Shown in pieces: positions 22,909-34,836 of a stretch of 64,000 nucleotides of DNA (within the stretch, counting starts at the first letter, position 1; each line of letters opens with the position of its first letter). The notes beneath the pieces were generated by a model, which was not told where the DNA came from, did no database searches, and saw nothing but the letters and a program-made list of their open reading frames with translations. A program made the translations under genes and the position numbers. Location: assembly GCA_027563935.2 (NCBI GenBank), contig CM050450.1, positions 94,176,439-94,240,438 of the forward strand, read 5' to 3'. This DNA is from Costus lasius. Taxonomy: Eukaryota > Streptophyta > Magnoliopsida > Zingiberales > Costaceae.

Positions 22909-25900
22909 CTCCAAGGAGATAAGAGGGGAAGCATTCCTTCTGGCTCAGGTATTTACGTGACGGAAGTCATGGTTTCATCTTCTTCTATATCATGGGTGTT
23001 GGACACTGCATGTGGAGTTCACATTTGTTCAAATGTACAGGAACTCAAGAGAAGAAGACAGGTGGGACAGCATGAGGTGGACCTACGCGTTGGAAACGGG
23101 GCACGGGTTGCTGCTGTTGCTGTAGGGGATTATTACATCTCATTACCATCTGGCATTGTATTAGAACTAAACAGTTGTTACTTTGTTCCCAGTATTACTA
23201 AAAATATTATCTCTATTCCTGCTCTTGTCAGGAAGGGATTTTCCTTTGAATGCAATATTTCAAAGTGTGTTTTATCTTTAGATAATATTGTTTATGCAAC
23301 TGGTTCAATTAACAATGGGTTATACATGTTGGACATGGAAAGTTCTATACAAAATGTTGATATTAAGAAAGCCAAGTATGCTGATGACAGCACCTTGCTA
23401 TGGCATAGTCGTTTAGGCCATATTAACAAGAAGCGCATTAAGCGGTTGCATGACCATGGACTGCTGGGATCATTCTCCTATGAGGAGATTGATACATGCA
23501 AAGCTTGTTTGATGGGTAAAATGACGAAGTCACCTTTTCCTCACAAAGGTCAAAGGGCTTCAGGTTTACTTGACCTAATACACAGCGATGTGTGTGGGCC
23601 ATTTAGTAAACATGCCAGAGGTGGCTATCAGTACTTCATTACCTTTACTGATGATTTCAGTAGATATGGATATGTCTATTTAATGAGACATAAAAGTGAA
23701 TCTTTTGACAAGTTCAAAGAGTTCAAGAATGAAGTACAGAATCAGCTAGGCCGAAATATCAAGGCACTTCGTTCTGATCGAGGTGGAGAATACTTGAGTC
23801 ATGCGTTTACTGACTATCTAAAAGAGTGTGGGATTATCTCACAGCTCACTCCGCCAGGAACACCGCAATAGAATGGTGTGTCCGAGAGGAGAAATAGAAC
23901 GTTACTTGATATGGTTCGTTCTATGATGAGTCAGGCTACTCTACCTTACTCCTTTTGGGGATTTGCACTGGAGACAGCTGCAAATGTACTAAACCGAGTG
24001 CCATCCAAGGCAGTTTCAAAGACGCCATATAAGTTATGGTATGGGAAACAGCCTAGCTTGACATTTATTAAGATCTGGGGTTGCGAGGCTTATGTCAAAA
24101 AGCTCGCCTCTGGGAAACTAGAGAGCAGATCTGAGAAATGCATCTTTGTCGGTTACCCTAAGGAAACTAAGGGTTATTATTTCTACGATCCCAAAGAGAA
24201 CAAAGTATTTGTTGCTCGGACGGCAATTTTTCTTGAGAAGGAGTTTCTTCTGCAAGAGGCCAGTGGGAGAGAAATAAAGCTGGATGAGAATCCAGAGGAA
24301 GGACAAAGTAGTCAAGCACAGTTGGATGTGCCTGAGCCGGTAGAACAGGTTACTGAACAACCTGAGGCTCAGATATCACTGGAACCGCGTAGATCGGGAA
24401 GGATCCGTCGACAGCCTGAGCGCTATGACGGAGTCTACATCATTGATAATGATGAACCCCTCACTTATGCGGATGCGGTCAGTGGACCAGAGTCAGCTAG
24501 ATGGCTTGAAGCTATGCGAGCCGAGATGGACTCCATGTCAGATAACCAAGTCTGGGATTTGGTTGATCCGCCTCCGGGAGTAATCCCTATAGGCTGTAAA
24601 TGGATCTTCAAGAAGAAGATTGACATGGATGGTAACGTGGTTACCTATAAAGGCAGGCTAGTTGCGAAAGGTTTCAAACAAATCTATGGGATAGATTATG
24701 ATGAAACTTTCTCACCTGTAGCCATGTTTAAGTCTATTCGGATTCTTTTCGCAATAGCAGCATATTACGATTATGAGATCTGGCAGATGGATGTGAAGAC
24801 GGCTTTCCTTAATGGAAATCTGGATGAGGCTGTGTATATGACACAACCTGAAGGTTTCACTAATCCATCAGATCGTCATAAAATATGCAAGTTAAAGAAG
24901 TCTATTTATTGACTTAAACAAGCATCTAGAAGCTGGAATATTCGTTTTGATGAATCAATCTCTGAGTTTGGTTTCATCAAGAACGAAGATGACCCGTGTG
25001 TATATAAGAGGTTTAGTGGGAGCGTGATTACTTTCCTAGTCCTCTACGTCGATGACATCTTGATCATTGGAAACGATATTCCTGAACTGCATGCTGTTAA
25101 AGCATGGTTGGGAAAATGTTTTCAGATGAAAGATCTAGGAGAAGCAGCCTATGTATTAGGTGTGAAGATCTACAGGGATAGATCTAAGAGGCTTCTCGGG
25201 CTGTGCCAGAGTACTTACATCGATAAAGTCCTGGAAAGATTTCATTTAGAGAATTCTAAAAGGGGATATCTTCCAGTCAGACATGGTCTGAATCTTTCGA
25301 AGAGTCAGTGTCCACAAACACAGACTGAGAAAGATGAAATGGTCAATACGCCTTATGCTTCGGCTATTGGATCCATTATGTATGCGATGTTGTGTACTCG
25401 CCCAGACGTCGCTTACGGGTTAAGCGTAACCAGTCGATTGCAAAGTAATCCAGGTCAGGCACACTGGATTGCAGTCAAGAACGTTTTGAAATATCTGCGG
25501 AGGGCAAAGATATGTTCTTGATATATGGTGGTCAGGAAGAACTCAGTATAGAAGGATATACTGACGCTTCGTTCCAGTCTGACCAGGATGATTTCCGATC
25601 GCAATCAGGCTATGTTTTTAGCTTGAATGGAGGAGCAGTGGTGTGGAAGAGTTTCAAACAGTCTACTGTTGCTGATTCCACAACAGAAGCCGAGTATGTT
25701 GGAGCCTCGGAAGCATCCAAGGAGGCAGTATGGATTCGTAAGTTCGTTCAGGAACTTGGTGTTGTTCCTTCGAGTGCAGATCCTTTGGTTATCTTCTCTG
25801 ATAACACTGGAGCAATTGCACAAGCAAAGGAACCACGGTCGCACCAGAAGTCCAAGCACATACAGAGACGGTTTCACTTGATCCGGGAGATCATTGATCG

Positions 25901-26027
25901 TGGCGAGATCAAAATCTGCAAGGTACATACAGATGACAATCTGGCTGACCCGCTTACCAAGCCTCTGGCGCAGCAGAAGCATGAGAAGCACTGTAATAAT
26001 ATGGGTTTGAGATTTCTCAACCATTAG
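22909..26027 (+). pseudogene. A2 pol (3' part of gag-pol), broken
   Basis: Continuation of the A2 frame after A3. Protease (DTACGVHIC) and integrase run to a TAG at 23869-23871 (Trp of PQWNGVSERRN to stop). RT then runs to a TGA at 24910-24912 (Gly of IYGLKQAS to stop) and continues through YVDDILIIGND. Near 25501-25510 one base is missing relative to the other copies (GGAGGGCAAAG against GGAGGACCAAAG), shifting the frame; RNase H is then open at 25512-26027 and ends LRFLNH. With the Gag stop and A3, this copy cannot make Pol. Confidence 0.93.
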
Positions 26028-26036
26028 ATTAAGTGC

Positions 26037-26047
26037 AAGTGGGAGAT
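26037..26047 (+). other. A2 polypurine tract
   Basis: AAGTGGGAGAT before the 3' LTR. Confidence 0.87.
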
Positions 26048-27748
26048 CATTAGGGTATGCCCTTAAGGCTAATGTTTGAGGCCTTGGGATTGTATCAGTA
26101 TCATGTAATAAACTTTTATGTTTATAAAGGCAATGGTTGTTATTCAGTTTGTTACCTTGTTTGCTGTAATAAGTGTACTTCTGAATAATGTCTCAAAGCT
26201 GTTCAGCTAGGCTGACATGCTGTAATGTCCTTAGTCGAAATATCTTTGTGAACATGAGACAGCCTTGATATGGTTAAGACTAATATGTGTTCTAATCTTA
26301 TAGGATGCTTTGAGCATGGAATAAGATGTAGACTCATGGGTACATTGGATGTACTGGACAGACCCTACTAGGATATTCAATTGCTTGTCACAATGTGAAT
26401 AATCCTTGTTTGCATCAAGTGGCACATGTCCTTTGACTTGAGATCACTTGGGTTTCTAAATGATGATTGTCATTGTTTTGAGGTGGTTTAATATCATTTG
26501 AAACATAATGATTATAGACTATCTTGGATGGTGAGCTTGAGTCAGGTTAGGGCACTAGTGATAGATAAAGGATTGCCGTCTCCTTGTTTAAGGAGTGTGA
26601 TGTTCTAAAGGGGCCCCCCTGGATGAGATGATTGAGAAAGTGTATGGCCATACCCAGGTGACTGTGTTCATCTGATCTAATCATGCTCATCATATTGGAG
26701 TTACAGGCTTGACACGCTTGTCCAATAAGAACATCCAGTGGCAAAGGAAACATGTATGCCTAGTGAAATGGATTCACTCTTGAGCTGTGGTTTGGGTGTA
26801 GTCTTGGAAGACTCTTTCCTTTATATCGGGAGATAGTGATGTGTTGCTAGATACCCCTCACTGATCGTGATAACGTAAGTTATCATTACCGACATTTAAA
26901 GGAAACCCTTAGGGTCGCACAATTTGATGATATGGCTTACTTAAGTCAGATCATGTGGACTGAATTGTTTTAGTTCAAATTAAGGGATTTAAACTCTGAT
27001 TGTAAGTGAGATCTAGTTTGATCATGTTTGATTGATTAGGGCTTGAGATCGGTAAGCTTCGATCGAGAGTGTTGATGCTAGATCGATCAGATCAGGAGCA
27101 TCAGAAGATGAATGGTCAGATCTAGGACCTTAGGGTTTAATCCGATCTTGACTTAATGCTTGGGCTAATTCGGTTTGGTCATTGAACCAAAGACCTTGGA
27201 CCGGCTCATGATTGAGCGCTTGGTTCAATGTGAATAAGTGAGTTTCGAATAGTTCAACGCAAAACGTTTTGGAGTTAAAGACTTTCTATAATTGGAAAGT
27301 CGGTTTTTCAAGTGTAAAAACGTCTCCACGTTTTGGCTGAACGTCTCCACTTCGTGTGGATCGTTGTCTCGCTTCTTCCTCTCGCGGACTCTCGGGTGTA
27401 GAGAAGAGAACTCATGCCGAAGTCTAGTGCAGAAAGCCGAGCAAGTCTTTCATCACCCCTACAAGCGATCAAAGACACTTTGGTGCCTTGCTAGCACAAG
27501 GAGCAATCGAAGTGTAGGCCTTCTTCCTCTTGTGTGCGATTCCTTTGGAGAAGAACCAATCGAGTCTTTGCTTCCAAGGCATCATCTAAACTATGGCATC
27601 GGTATGACCCTTTGTTGATTTTAGCAACCTTTCATCTAGTTGATGATATATCATACATGCGATTCTTGAATCCCTAATTTCCGCCATGCAAAGGTTTCGG
27701 TTGTGCATGTTTAGGGTTCTCGCCCCCCTCTTGAAAGGGGTTTCTTCA
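26048..27748 (+). repeat. A2 3' LTR, start mutated
   Basis: 1701 bp, same length as the 5' LTR. The first two bases are CA where the 5' LTR has TG, so the terminal TG needed for integration is lost in this copy. It ends TTTCTTCA before the TSD ATACA. Confidence 0.94.
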
Positions 27749-27753
27749 ATACA

Positions 27754-28674
27754 ATCCTATGGTGATAGCATAACGGTAAAACATTTCAGGCATGCTTCTG
27801 TAGATAATAATAAAAGCAGTAAAGAATGATGTGATCATATCTTATACAAGACATTGAACCAATCCATGCCATGAAATAGGTTCAACTCTTGTCCTAGAAC
27901 TCAAGCCCCAAAACTAGACATAGCCTAGCCGACCTCTAGCTTGAACTTCAAGGTTGGCTCCAAGGTCCTTCTCTCATGGCTTAGCTCTCAAACCGTAGAG
28001 GAATACTTTCAAAGTTCCCATAGGTTCGGCCAATGCCATGGTCTTGCGCCACTAAGCAGGTTTGCGCCTCTTGCTTGTTGCATCACCATCCAAGGTATGC
28101 ATGCACTAAGCTCCAAGTATATGCGCCACCCTAATCTTCTTCTTAGTCAAAAGCAAAAAAGAAAAGCGGCACGTAGGCCTCACGAGGATACATCGCAGGC
28201 ATGCAAAAGGGGGCTTGACTAATGATCACAACATCATGCACAATCAAGGTATTTACTCATGCAATTCTACATGCTCATGAAAAACATAAAATCTGAAATT
28301 TCACTTTTTCATAAAACTAGTCTCTTTTTCTCATCTTCTTCTCACAAATCTTTTGGTTTATAGCGATTTATTTTTCATGATAATTTCAGAGATCCTTTCG
28401 GCTAGCAATTTTGTCAGATCAAGAGACTTGGCCAGTCCGAAGACACAATGCCCGTCCTACTTGACAAAATTACGTGCGCCTTTGATCTTTAAATCAAACA
28501 AGAAAAATAGTACAAAAATTCCAAAAGAGATTGAGAGGATGATAGAAACAAGAAACCTCAATTTTTCCTACTTAGAAAAATTGTTTGCCATGCATCATGC
28601 TATTTACGAAAATAGAGATATGGCATGTGAGCATGAAAGAAAAGCATAAAACATCGTTCGAGTCTTGCAAGTCA
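27754..28674 (-). other. B1 5' leader (PBS-proximal part)
   Basis: No gene. On the minus strand it carries a domain closed by ATTTTGTCA...TGACAAAAT (28470-28462 with 28416-28408) around a GTC-TTCG-GAC hairpin (28444-28435). The same domain in B2 has G-C in place of the outer A-T pair. The weak ORFs 27941-28222 and 28353-28649 are antisense and not called. Confidence 0.65.
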
Positions 28675-28685
28675 CTCTGATACCA
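28675..28685 (-). other. B1 primer-binding site
   Basis: Plus strand CTCTGATACCA, element strand TGGTATCAGAG, one base from the LTR end; initiator-Met tRNA type. Confidence 0.9.
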
Positions 28686-28686
28686 C

Positions 28687-30618
28687 TGTTGGGAAACCCC
28701 GGGGATATTTTACAATTTTCAGAAATAGAGATTACAACATACATTGCACAGCGGAAGCAATATCCCCGAAACAGGCTAGTCCCAAAAACCCAGTGAAGAT
28801 CGCAAGCAAGGGAGTCGACACGATGAGTTAGGAAATACCTTAAGAGCAATGTAGAGTGATGCTGATATAGGCGCCCAAGTGTGCGCCCTCTGCAGTCTCA
28901 CACACACAAATCTCTTGAGTTCTCTTCTTCCACGCCCGGTGCTAGCCTCGGGAAGAAGATCCAAGCCTTAGGGAGATGCTTCTACTTCACTTGCGCCACC
29001 AAGAGAGATGATGCGCCAAGAGAAGAAGGAAGACTACCCAAACCGCCAAGCACTAAAGTTCCTTGCGGTTATGGAAGAAGGAAGATGCGCCCTTGCTCCT
29101 AGCACTCGCCCCTCTTCTTGTGTTCACGCCTTCAAGGATTGATCACCCTTTAGAGGGCTCGGCAAGGTGCTCTTTTATAGGGCAAGAGGCGATTTATGAA
29201 AGGCTAGGATTAAGACAAGTGGGCGGCTAGGATGAGAATGTTTGAGATAAAGAAAGTCTCCAAGACATTTCCATAATTCTCATTCAACCATTCCTTTTAG
29301 AGCCCATGTCTTTCTATGTGTGCCAAGGCCTTGCCTTGCGCCCCAAGCAATGCCATATTGGCATTCATACCTTAAGGGATCAAGGGGGGAGGCGCCAATT
29401 GCTTCCTTATGAAGCAAATTGCGCCACTTCTCCCCATTATGCCCATAGGCGCCTAGGGGAGAAGATTTGTCCCTATTATACCCTTTTAGCCTTTCTTCTC
29501 TTCATGATAACTTATTATTGGGCCTCATTGGATAATGAGCTAACCCAAACTTCATTACATGGGTTGATTAAGCACTTGGATCCAATCCAATGCAACCCTA
29601 ATTCAAATGTGACCAACTATGGTCAAATACGGGTCAACCTGCCAAAAATGAAGTTTGGCTCCAATAATATTCTTCCATCTCATCAGGCCCATTGGCGCTG
29701 ATGAAATCTCCCAATTAGATCCGAGTTATCCAATAACTCGATCATAAGGCTTCCCGATCAATACGAGAACTCAAGTATCAAGGTGTGCGACCCTATAGGT
29801 TCCTCTGACGCTGGCAGTGCTGACCAAAGGTCATCACAAGCAGTGAGTGGCACCTAGCAGTGCATCGCTGCTACCCAGGTCATTGGAATGGATATCGACA
29901 TCGACATCCCCATCATCGCAACTAGGTATAGATGCATTACAGTCTCTTTGCCGGACTGATATCCGATTAGACAAGTGTGTCACCACTTGTTTTCATCCAA
30001 TCACATGGCTATGACTAAAACAGGTTCTCACCTGGGTATGTCCATACACTCTCAGTCATAGAACCATAAAGGAGCTCCATGGATATCATACTTCCCTAGG
30101 GAAGGGACAAATCCTATGTCTGTCCATTGATCTTCTCATATGGGTCGTGACATGCTCAATGACAACCGTTATAACCTCCCAACTACGGCAAGGTGTTAGG
30201 TTGTATCAAAGCAAGTCCCTAACCATATAGAATGATCAATGACCTCAAGTCAAGGGATCAATGCATCTCCTGTCACTTATGAGCATAACTCATGACACCA
30301 ATTCATAGCCTCATAGCGGGTCTATCCAGTATATCTTCCAATGATATACCCATGTGTCTGCGTTAGCACCACGTGCCTAACCAGCCCACATACCAGTCTC
30401 TCAAGTACTAAAGCTATCCCATATCCACTCAGGTACATCAACTGGGGACGATTATTTGAGCACAGATCCAATCTGTCTCCAGGGACATTATCATGTAAGT
30501 ACACAATCGCAGGTGTAGACAAACAATGATAATGACAATGCCAGAATGATATATAAATATCAATGTCAAGTGGTACATAAGTTGACCAAAACTAGGTCCT
30601 AGGGCATATACACCAACA
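28687..30618 (-). repeat. B1 5' LTR
   Basis: 1932 bp, starting TGTTGGTGTATATGCCCTA on the element strand and ending TTTCCCAACA. It is about 290 bp shorter than the B2 LTRs and clearly diverged. The TATA-like CTATAAAAG (minus strand near 29180-29172) and the inverted repeat TGACC-AAA-GGTCA (29821-29833, plus strand) are visible. Where B2 has an LTR ATG, B1 has ATC, so the candidate first exon is not conserved here. Confidence 0.88.
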
Positions 30619-33165
30619 GGACTGTGGTATCCATCGGCTGCTTATAGACAGCTAGCTGCGTGGTCAGACATCCACTCGCACCATTAGTGCAGCTATAGAC
30701 TATAAGTGGGTGCTAGTCCCTTCCGAGGGTTGGAGCGACTCTTGAGTTTCGGGGATGGTGTCAGGGAATTGGGGTGACATAACTTGTGACCTCGTAGTCA
30801 CCATGCACAAACAAGGGGAAAATATTCTAAGTGCAGAATGTAGAAATCCGAGGAAACTATGCTGAAATATGCCAATACAACGGAGTTAGACCGTGTCAAC
30901 AATAAGAATTGAACATGCAACTCCTCTGATACTAGAAATGATGAAGCTACGATGAGTGGGTTCGTCCTTAGTGTCGTACACTATGGTGTTTACACAATGC
31001 ACAGAAAATGAGGGAAGTTAAAATGCTCGGAAAGTGCAGCGAGAAAACATGAAGAAATTGATATCAAAATCGTTTCGGAGCAACACAAATGCAAGAAGAG
31101 ATCAACAGCACTCAGAATTAAAAATTTGCTTCACTAACCTCGGAACAATTTTACGCACAGCATGTATTTAGGGGACAGGGGATTCGCGGGGCTCAGCTCG
31201 CACGCCTATGAGCCTAAAAATGCACAAAAGAATAAGGAAACCGCTCCATGCCTCCGATGTATAGATATTCGTGGTGAAGTAGAAGATGGGAAAACAGAAT
31301 GGAAGATAATATAACTTAGAAAATAGGCGAACCTGACCCACCGGAGGTGGTGGGATTTATTTCTTGCAAAGCTAGAAATAAACGTCCGAGTCGTGGCATC
31401 GACCATGACTCTTACAAACGCTGAAGGTGAAGCACTGACTATGACTTCTACAAGCTGGAGGCACTCTGCTCAGCAGGAGAACTCTACTCCTCTAGAGAAC
31501 TGAAGATTGAACTAGCCCATCCTCCTCTTTTATAGAACAAGAGGGGAGGGAACAAGACAAAAGAGAAATCCTACCAAATACCAACTCTTGCAGCCCCAAA
31601 AGTGATCAAGTTGTAGCTACTACACAAGGGAAAATAAACTCCTACCAACTAAGTGAAGCTTCTGCACATGTCCTTTTGATCCTCGTATGGGGGTGGCTGC
31701 GACGGCCGTTATACCAGCTCAGAGCACGCCGTGACAAAGAAGCAAAATTTTGAAATCATGTGTTGGTTCATCATGATCGAGGCTTGCTCTTGGGCCATGT
31801 TACTGAGATGGTTGTGGTACCTATCTTGGGCCAGTTTAGAGGGTTGGGTGGTGAGGCCCATGGGTTGAAGCACCTGAGTGTCGACCGATAATGGGCTAAT
31901 AACTCCCATGTAGCGATCCGGCGGTTGGCTTGAGCATTGAGATCGCCGGATTATCACTTTGTTGGGCTCCCATGGATCCTCCTTGGATGGATGAACATGG
32001 TATGGAGGGTTGTGTATGTCAAAACGGGGGCGTCAGGTTGAAACAGAGCTCTCAGGGGCGTTCACGGCCTAAACGTGATGCTGCTGGTTGTGATTAGGTC
32101 TTCCGGAGTCTGCCGAGGTGATCACGGCCTAGCCATGATGGTCTTCACATCTGTGATCATGTGCTCCGGAAGCTGTCGAGGTGTTCACGGCCTAGCCGTA
32201 ATGGTGTTCATGGCCGTGACCGCGTTCGCTTCTAGAATCACCAGTTTTTCCGTTTTTCACCGATGTGATCACGGCCTACCCGTGATCATGTTCATGGCCA
32301 TGATCAGGATCACAAAATTTCGCCGAGCTATTCATGGCTTGCCCATGATGGCACGCACAGCCGTGCTTGTGTCCTGCGTTTTTTGCTGAGGCCATTACAC
32401 CCGTGATGGGCTTCACGGCCTGCCCGTGTTTTGTTCACAGTGAAAGTTTTGGGGGTCCTTTTGAGTCCAGATTTTCCCCCTCTTTAGTGTTGTCTTCTCC
32501 TGCATCATAGCACCTTTGACATCGCAGCACCCACTACTGCACCACTAGACATCAGAAGGTTAGTCGGAAGTCACCGTCAACCACCATACCGATAGGAGGA
32601 GGGAATGGGAGCCAAAATCATCGGACAAAGGGAGCAGAGCATGCATAGGCTGGGGTAGATGGAAAAGCCGAAGCTGAGAGAGAATCATCAAATCATCGAA
32701 TCTTCACCTATATGGCATCAATTCGTCTCCCCTTTGCTAGCTAGGACACCAGGTGGACGAACCCGTGTTTGCCACCTGGTTCCATGTCGTCAAATGCATC
32801 GGACACAGTGCTAGCTGGGCAGCTGTGTCGACAATCGCCACCCGAGCTGCTAGCCATGCCTCACCAAGTGGCTGGCTGCCTCTACATCGCCCATTGAGGC
32901 CGACATCCACGTGTGTTCAAGACGTGTTCCTATCGCCAGCCACACCTCGCCATGTAGCCATCGTCGCCCTGAATGAGAAGCCTTGTGCCACATGCTCACC
33001 TGCTCCAAGAATGATTTTTTGTCACTCGAAGATGTCACCTGCTGTGCTCGCGCCACGTGGAGACTCCACGTGCTGCTGAGGCTCCATGCGGCACCACTAT
33101 GCTGCTTGAGGTCACCGCCGACCTTGTTTCCCTTATTCGCCAGCATGCGTCACTGATGCTACTAG
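30619..33165. other. Unassigned sequence between B1 and A4
   Basis: 2.5 kb with no recognisable protein or LTR boundary. 30619-31700 has a minus-strand TATA-like TTCTATAAAAG near 31530-31540 and could be the edge of another decayed element. 32061-32430 is a repeat (listed separately). 32500-33165 is GC-richer, and its ORFs (such as 32753-33079 plus and 32850-33146 minus) match nothing I recognise. The sequence continues after A4 at 60566. Confidence 0.6.
32061..32430 (+). repeat. Diverged 21-nt-based tandem repeat with inverted cores
   Basis: The core TTCACGGCCTAGCCGTGATGG or ATCACGGCCTAGCCATGATGG recurs at 32061, 32121, 32184, 32268, 32331 (as TTCATGGCTTGCCCATGATGG) and 32412. Spacings are mostly 60-63 or 84 bases, close to multiples of 21. 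Each core is an imperfect palindrome. Because the period is a multiple of three, an ORF (32075-32389) stays open with 21-residue periodicity (HGLA.MVF). Probably a noncoding minisatellite. Confidence 0.6.
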
Positions 33166-34822
33166 TGTTGGAGTATGCCCTTAAGGCTAATGTTTGAGGC
33201 CTTGGGTTATTATCAGTATCATGTATAAACTATGTTTATAAAGGCAATGGTTGTTATTCAGGTTGTTGCATTATCTGCTGCTATATGTATACTTCTGAAT
33301 AATGTCTCAATGGTGTTCAGCTTGGCTGACATGCAGTATAGTCCTTAGTCGAGATATCTTGGTAAACATGAGACAGCCTTGATATGATTGAGACTAATAT
33401 GTGTTCTAATCTTATAGGATGCTTCGAGCATGGAATAAGATGTAGACTCATAGGTGCATTGGATGTACTGGACAGACCCTACTAAGGATGTTCGATTGTT
33501 TGTCGCAATGTGAATAATCCATATATGCAAACAAGTGGCATATTTCCTCTGACTTGAGATCACTTGTGTTTCTAAATGATGATTGGCATTGTCTTGAGGT
33601 AGTTCAATATCATTTGAAATATAATGGTTATAGATTATCTTGGATAATGGGCATGAGTCATGTTAGGGCATTAGTGATAGATATAGGATTGCCTCTCCTA
33701 GTTGGAGTGTGATGTTCTAAAGGGGCCCCCTGTATGAGATGGTTGAGAAAGTGTATGGCCATACCCAGATGACTATGTTCATCTAATCTAACCACTCTCA
33801 TCATGTTGGAGTTACAGGCTTGACACGCTTGTCCAACGAGAACATCCAGTGGCAAAGGAAACACATATGTCAAGTGACTTGGGTTCACACTTGTGCTATG
33901 GTTTGGGAGTAGTCTTGGAAGACTCTTTCCTTTATATCGGGAGACAGTGATGTGTTGCTAGATACCCCTCTCTGATCGTGATAACGTAAGTTGTCGTTAC
34001 CGACATTTAAAGGAAACCCTTAGGGTCGCACAATTTGATGATATGGCTTACTTATGTCAGATCGTGTGGACTGAATTGTTTAGTTCAGTTTAAAGGAATT
34101 TAAACTCTGATTGGAAGTGAGATCTGGTCTGATCATGTTTGATTGATTAGGGCTTGAGATCGGTAAGCTTCGATCGAGAGAATTGATGCTAGATCGATGA
34201 GATGAAGAGCATCAAGAGATGTGTGGTTAGATCTTGAGCCTTTCGGTTTAATAAGGTCTAGACCAAGGCTTGGTTTGATTTGGTCTTTGAACCAAATTCA
34301 ATTGAACCGGTTCATCATATGAGCGCATGGTTCAAAGGGAGAAGGAGTTGCGAACGGTTCACTTGGAGTGAACGCTTGAACGCATGAGCGCTTACTATAT
34401 TTGGAAATCGGTTTTCCAAATTGAAGACGCCTCCACGTTCGAAGACTCTCGCCTCTCTCTTGCTCTTCCTCTCGTGTGACTCGCCTCCATGAGTGTTGAA
34501 GGAGGGATTCGGCCAGCCAAGGAAAGAAATCATCTCATCTCCTTCACGCATCAAGGACACCTTGAAGAGCTTTGCTAGCACAAGGTTCACGCCAAGGGAG
34601 GAAGCCATCGCCATCTTGTGTGCGTCCACTTTGGAGGAGAGCCGCATCGCCCTCTTGCTTCCAAGTCGCCTTCCGACCAATGGCAATGGTAAGATCACAA
34701 CTTGATCTTTGCAGACATTAAGTTGATCATATGTTCATGCCACATGCGATCTTCATGAAATCCTTATTTCCGCCCATGCAAGACTTTAGAAGTGCATGCA
34801 TTTAGGGTTTCACCCCTTTTCA
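33166..34822 (+). repeat. A4 5' LTR
   Basis: 1657 bp, TGTTGGAG...CCTTTTCA. It contains GATAAC-GTAA-GTTGTC (33980-33995, one T-G wobble), a TATA-like CTATATTTGG overlapping the inverted repeat ATTTGGAAA-TCGGT-TTTCCAAAT (34399-34421), and the candidate exon ATGGCAATG (34680-34688) followed by GTAAGA. Confidence 0.95.
34680..34688 (+). other. A4 candidate LTR-encoded first Gag exon (3' end)
   Basis: ATG GCA ATG then GTAAGA. The acceptor-like TTGTAG ends at 54973. Without the B2 insertion the intron would be about 1948 nt. A4 has lost the usual Gag ATG (ACA at 54995-54997), so in this copy the LTR ATG would be the only start upstream of Gag in this frame. Confidence 0.5.
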
Positions 34823-34824
34823 AT

Positions 34825-34836
34825 TGGTATCAGAGC
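34825..34836 (+). other. A4 primer-binding site
   Basis: TGGTATCAGAGC, two bases after the LTR. Confidence 0.93.

Larger units (their letters stand above)
9513..27748 (+). mobile_element. A2: family A Ty1/copia element, split by A3
   Basis: Complete copia element in plus orientation with TSD ATACA (9508-9512, 27749-27753). Parts: 5' LTR 9513-11213, PBS 11216-11227, gag from 12985, A3 insertion 13750-22903, pol resuming at 22909, PPT 26037-26047, 3' LTR 26048-27748. Both LTRs are 1701 bp and differ at roughly 15 sites by eye, mostly transitions. It was inserted into the B1 leader. Confidence 0.95.
27749..30618 (-). mobile_element. B1: family B element, leader and 5' LTR
   Basis: Right part of a minus-strand family B copia element: 5' LTR 28687-30618, PBS 28675-28685, leader 28674-27754 continuing at 9507-9369. 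The leader shares a long structured stretch with B2 (B1 28408-28470, B2 47362-47424). Gag-pol and the 3' LTR would lie beyond A1, left of the window. No TSD can be checked. Confidence 0.88.

Noticed and set aside
28353..28649. ORFs in 27941-28649 and 29306-29701 (+) as genes
   Set aside because: They are antisense to the B1 leader and LTR, which align with B2.
32753..33146. ORFs 32753-33079 (+) and 32850-33146 (-) as genes
   Set aside because: They overlap on opposite strands in GC-richer sequence, with no recognised domain or gene structure.
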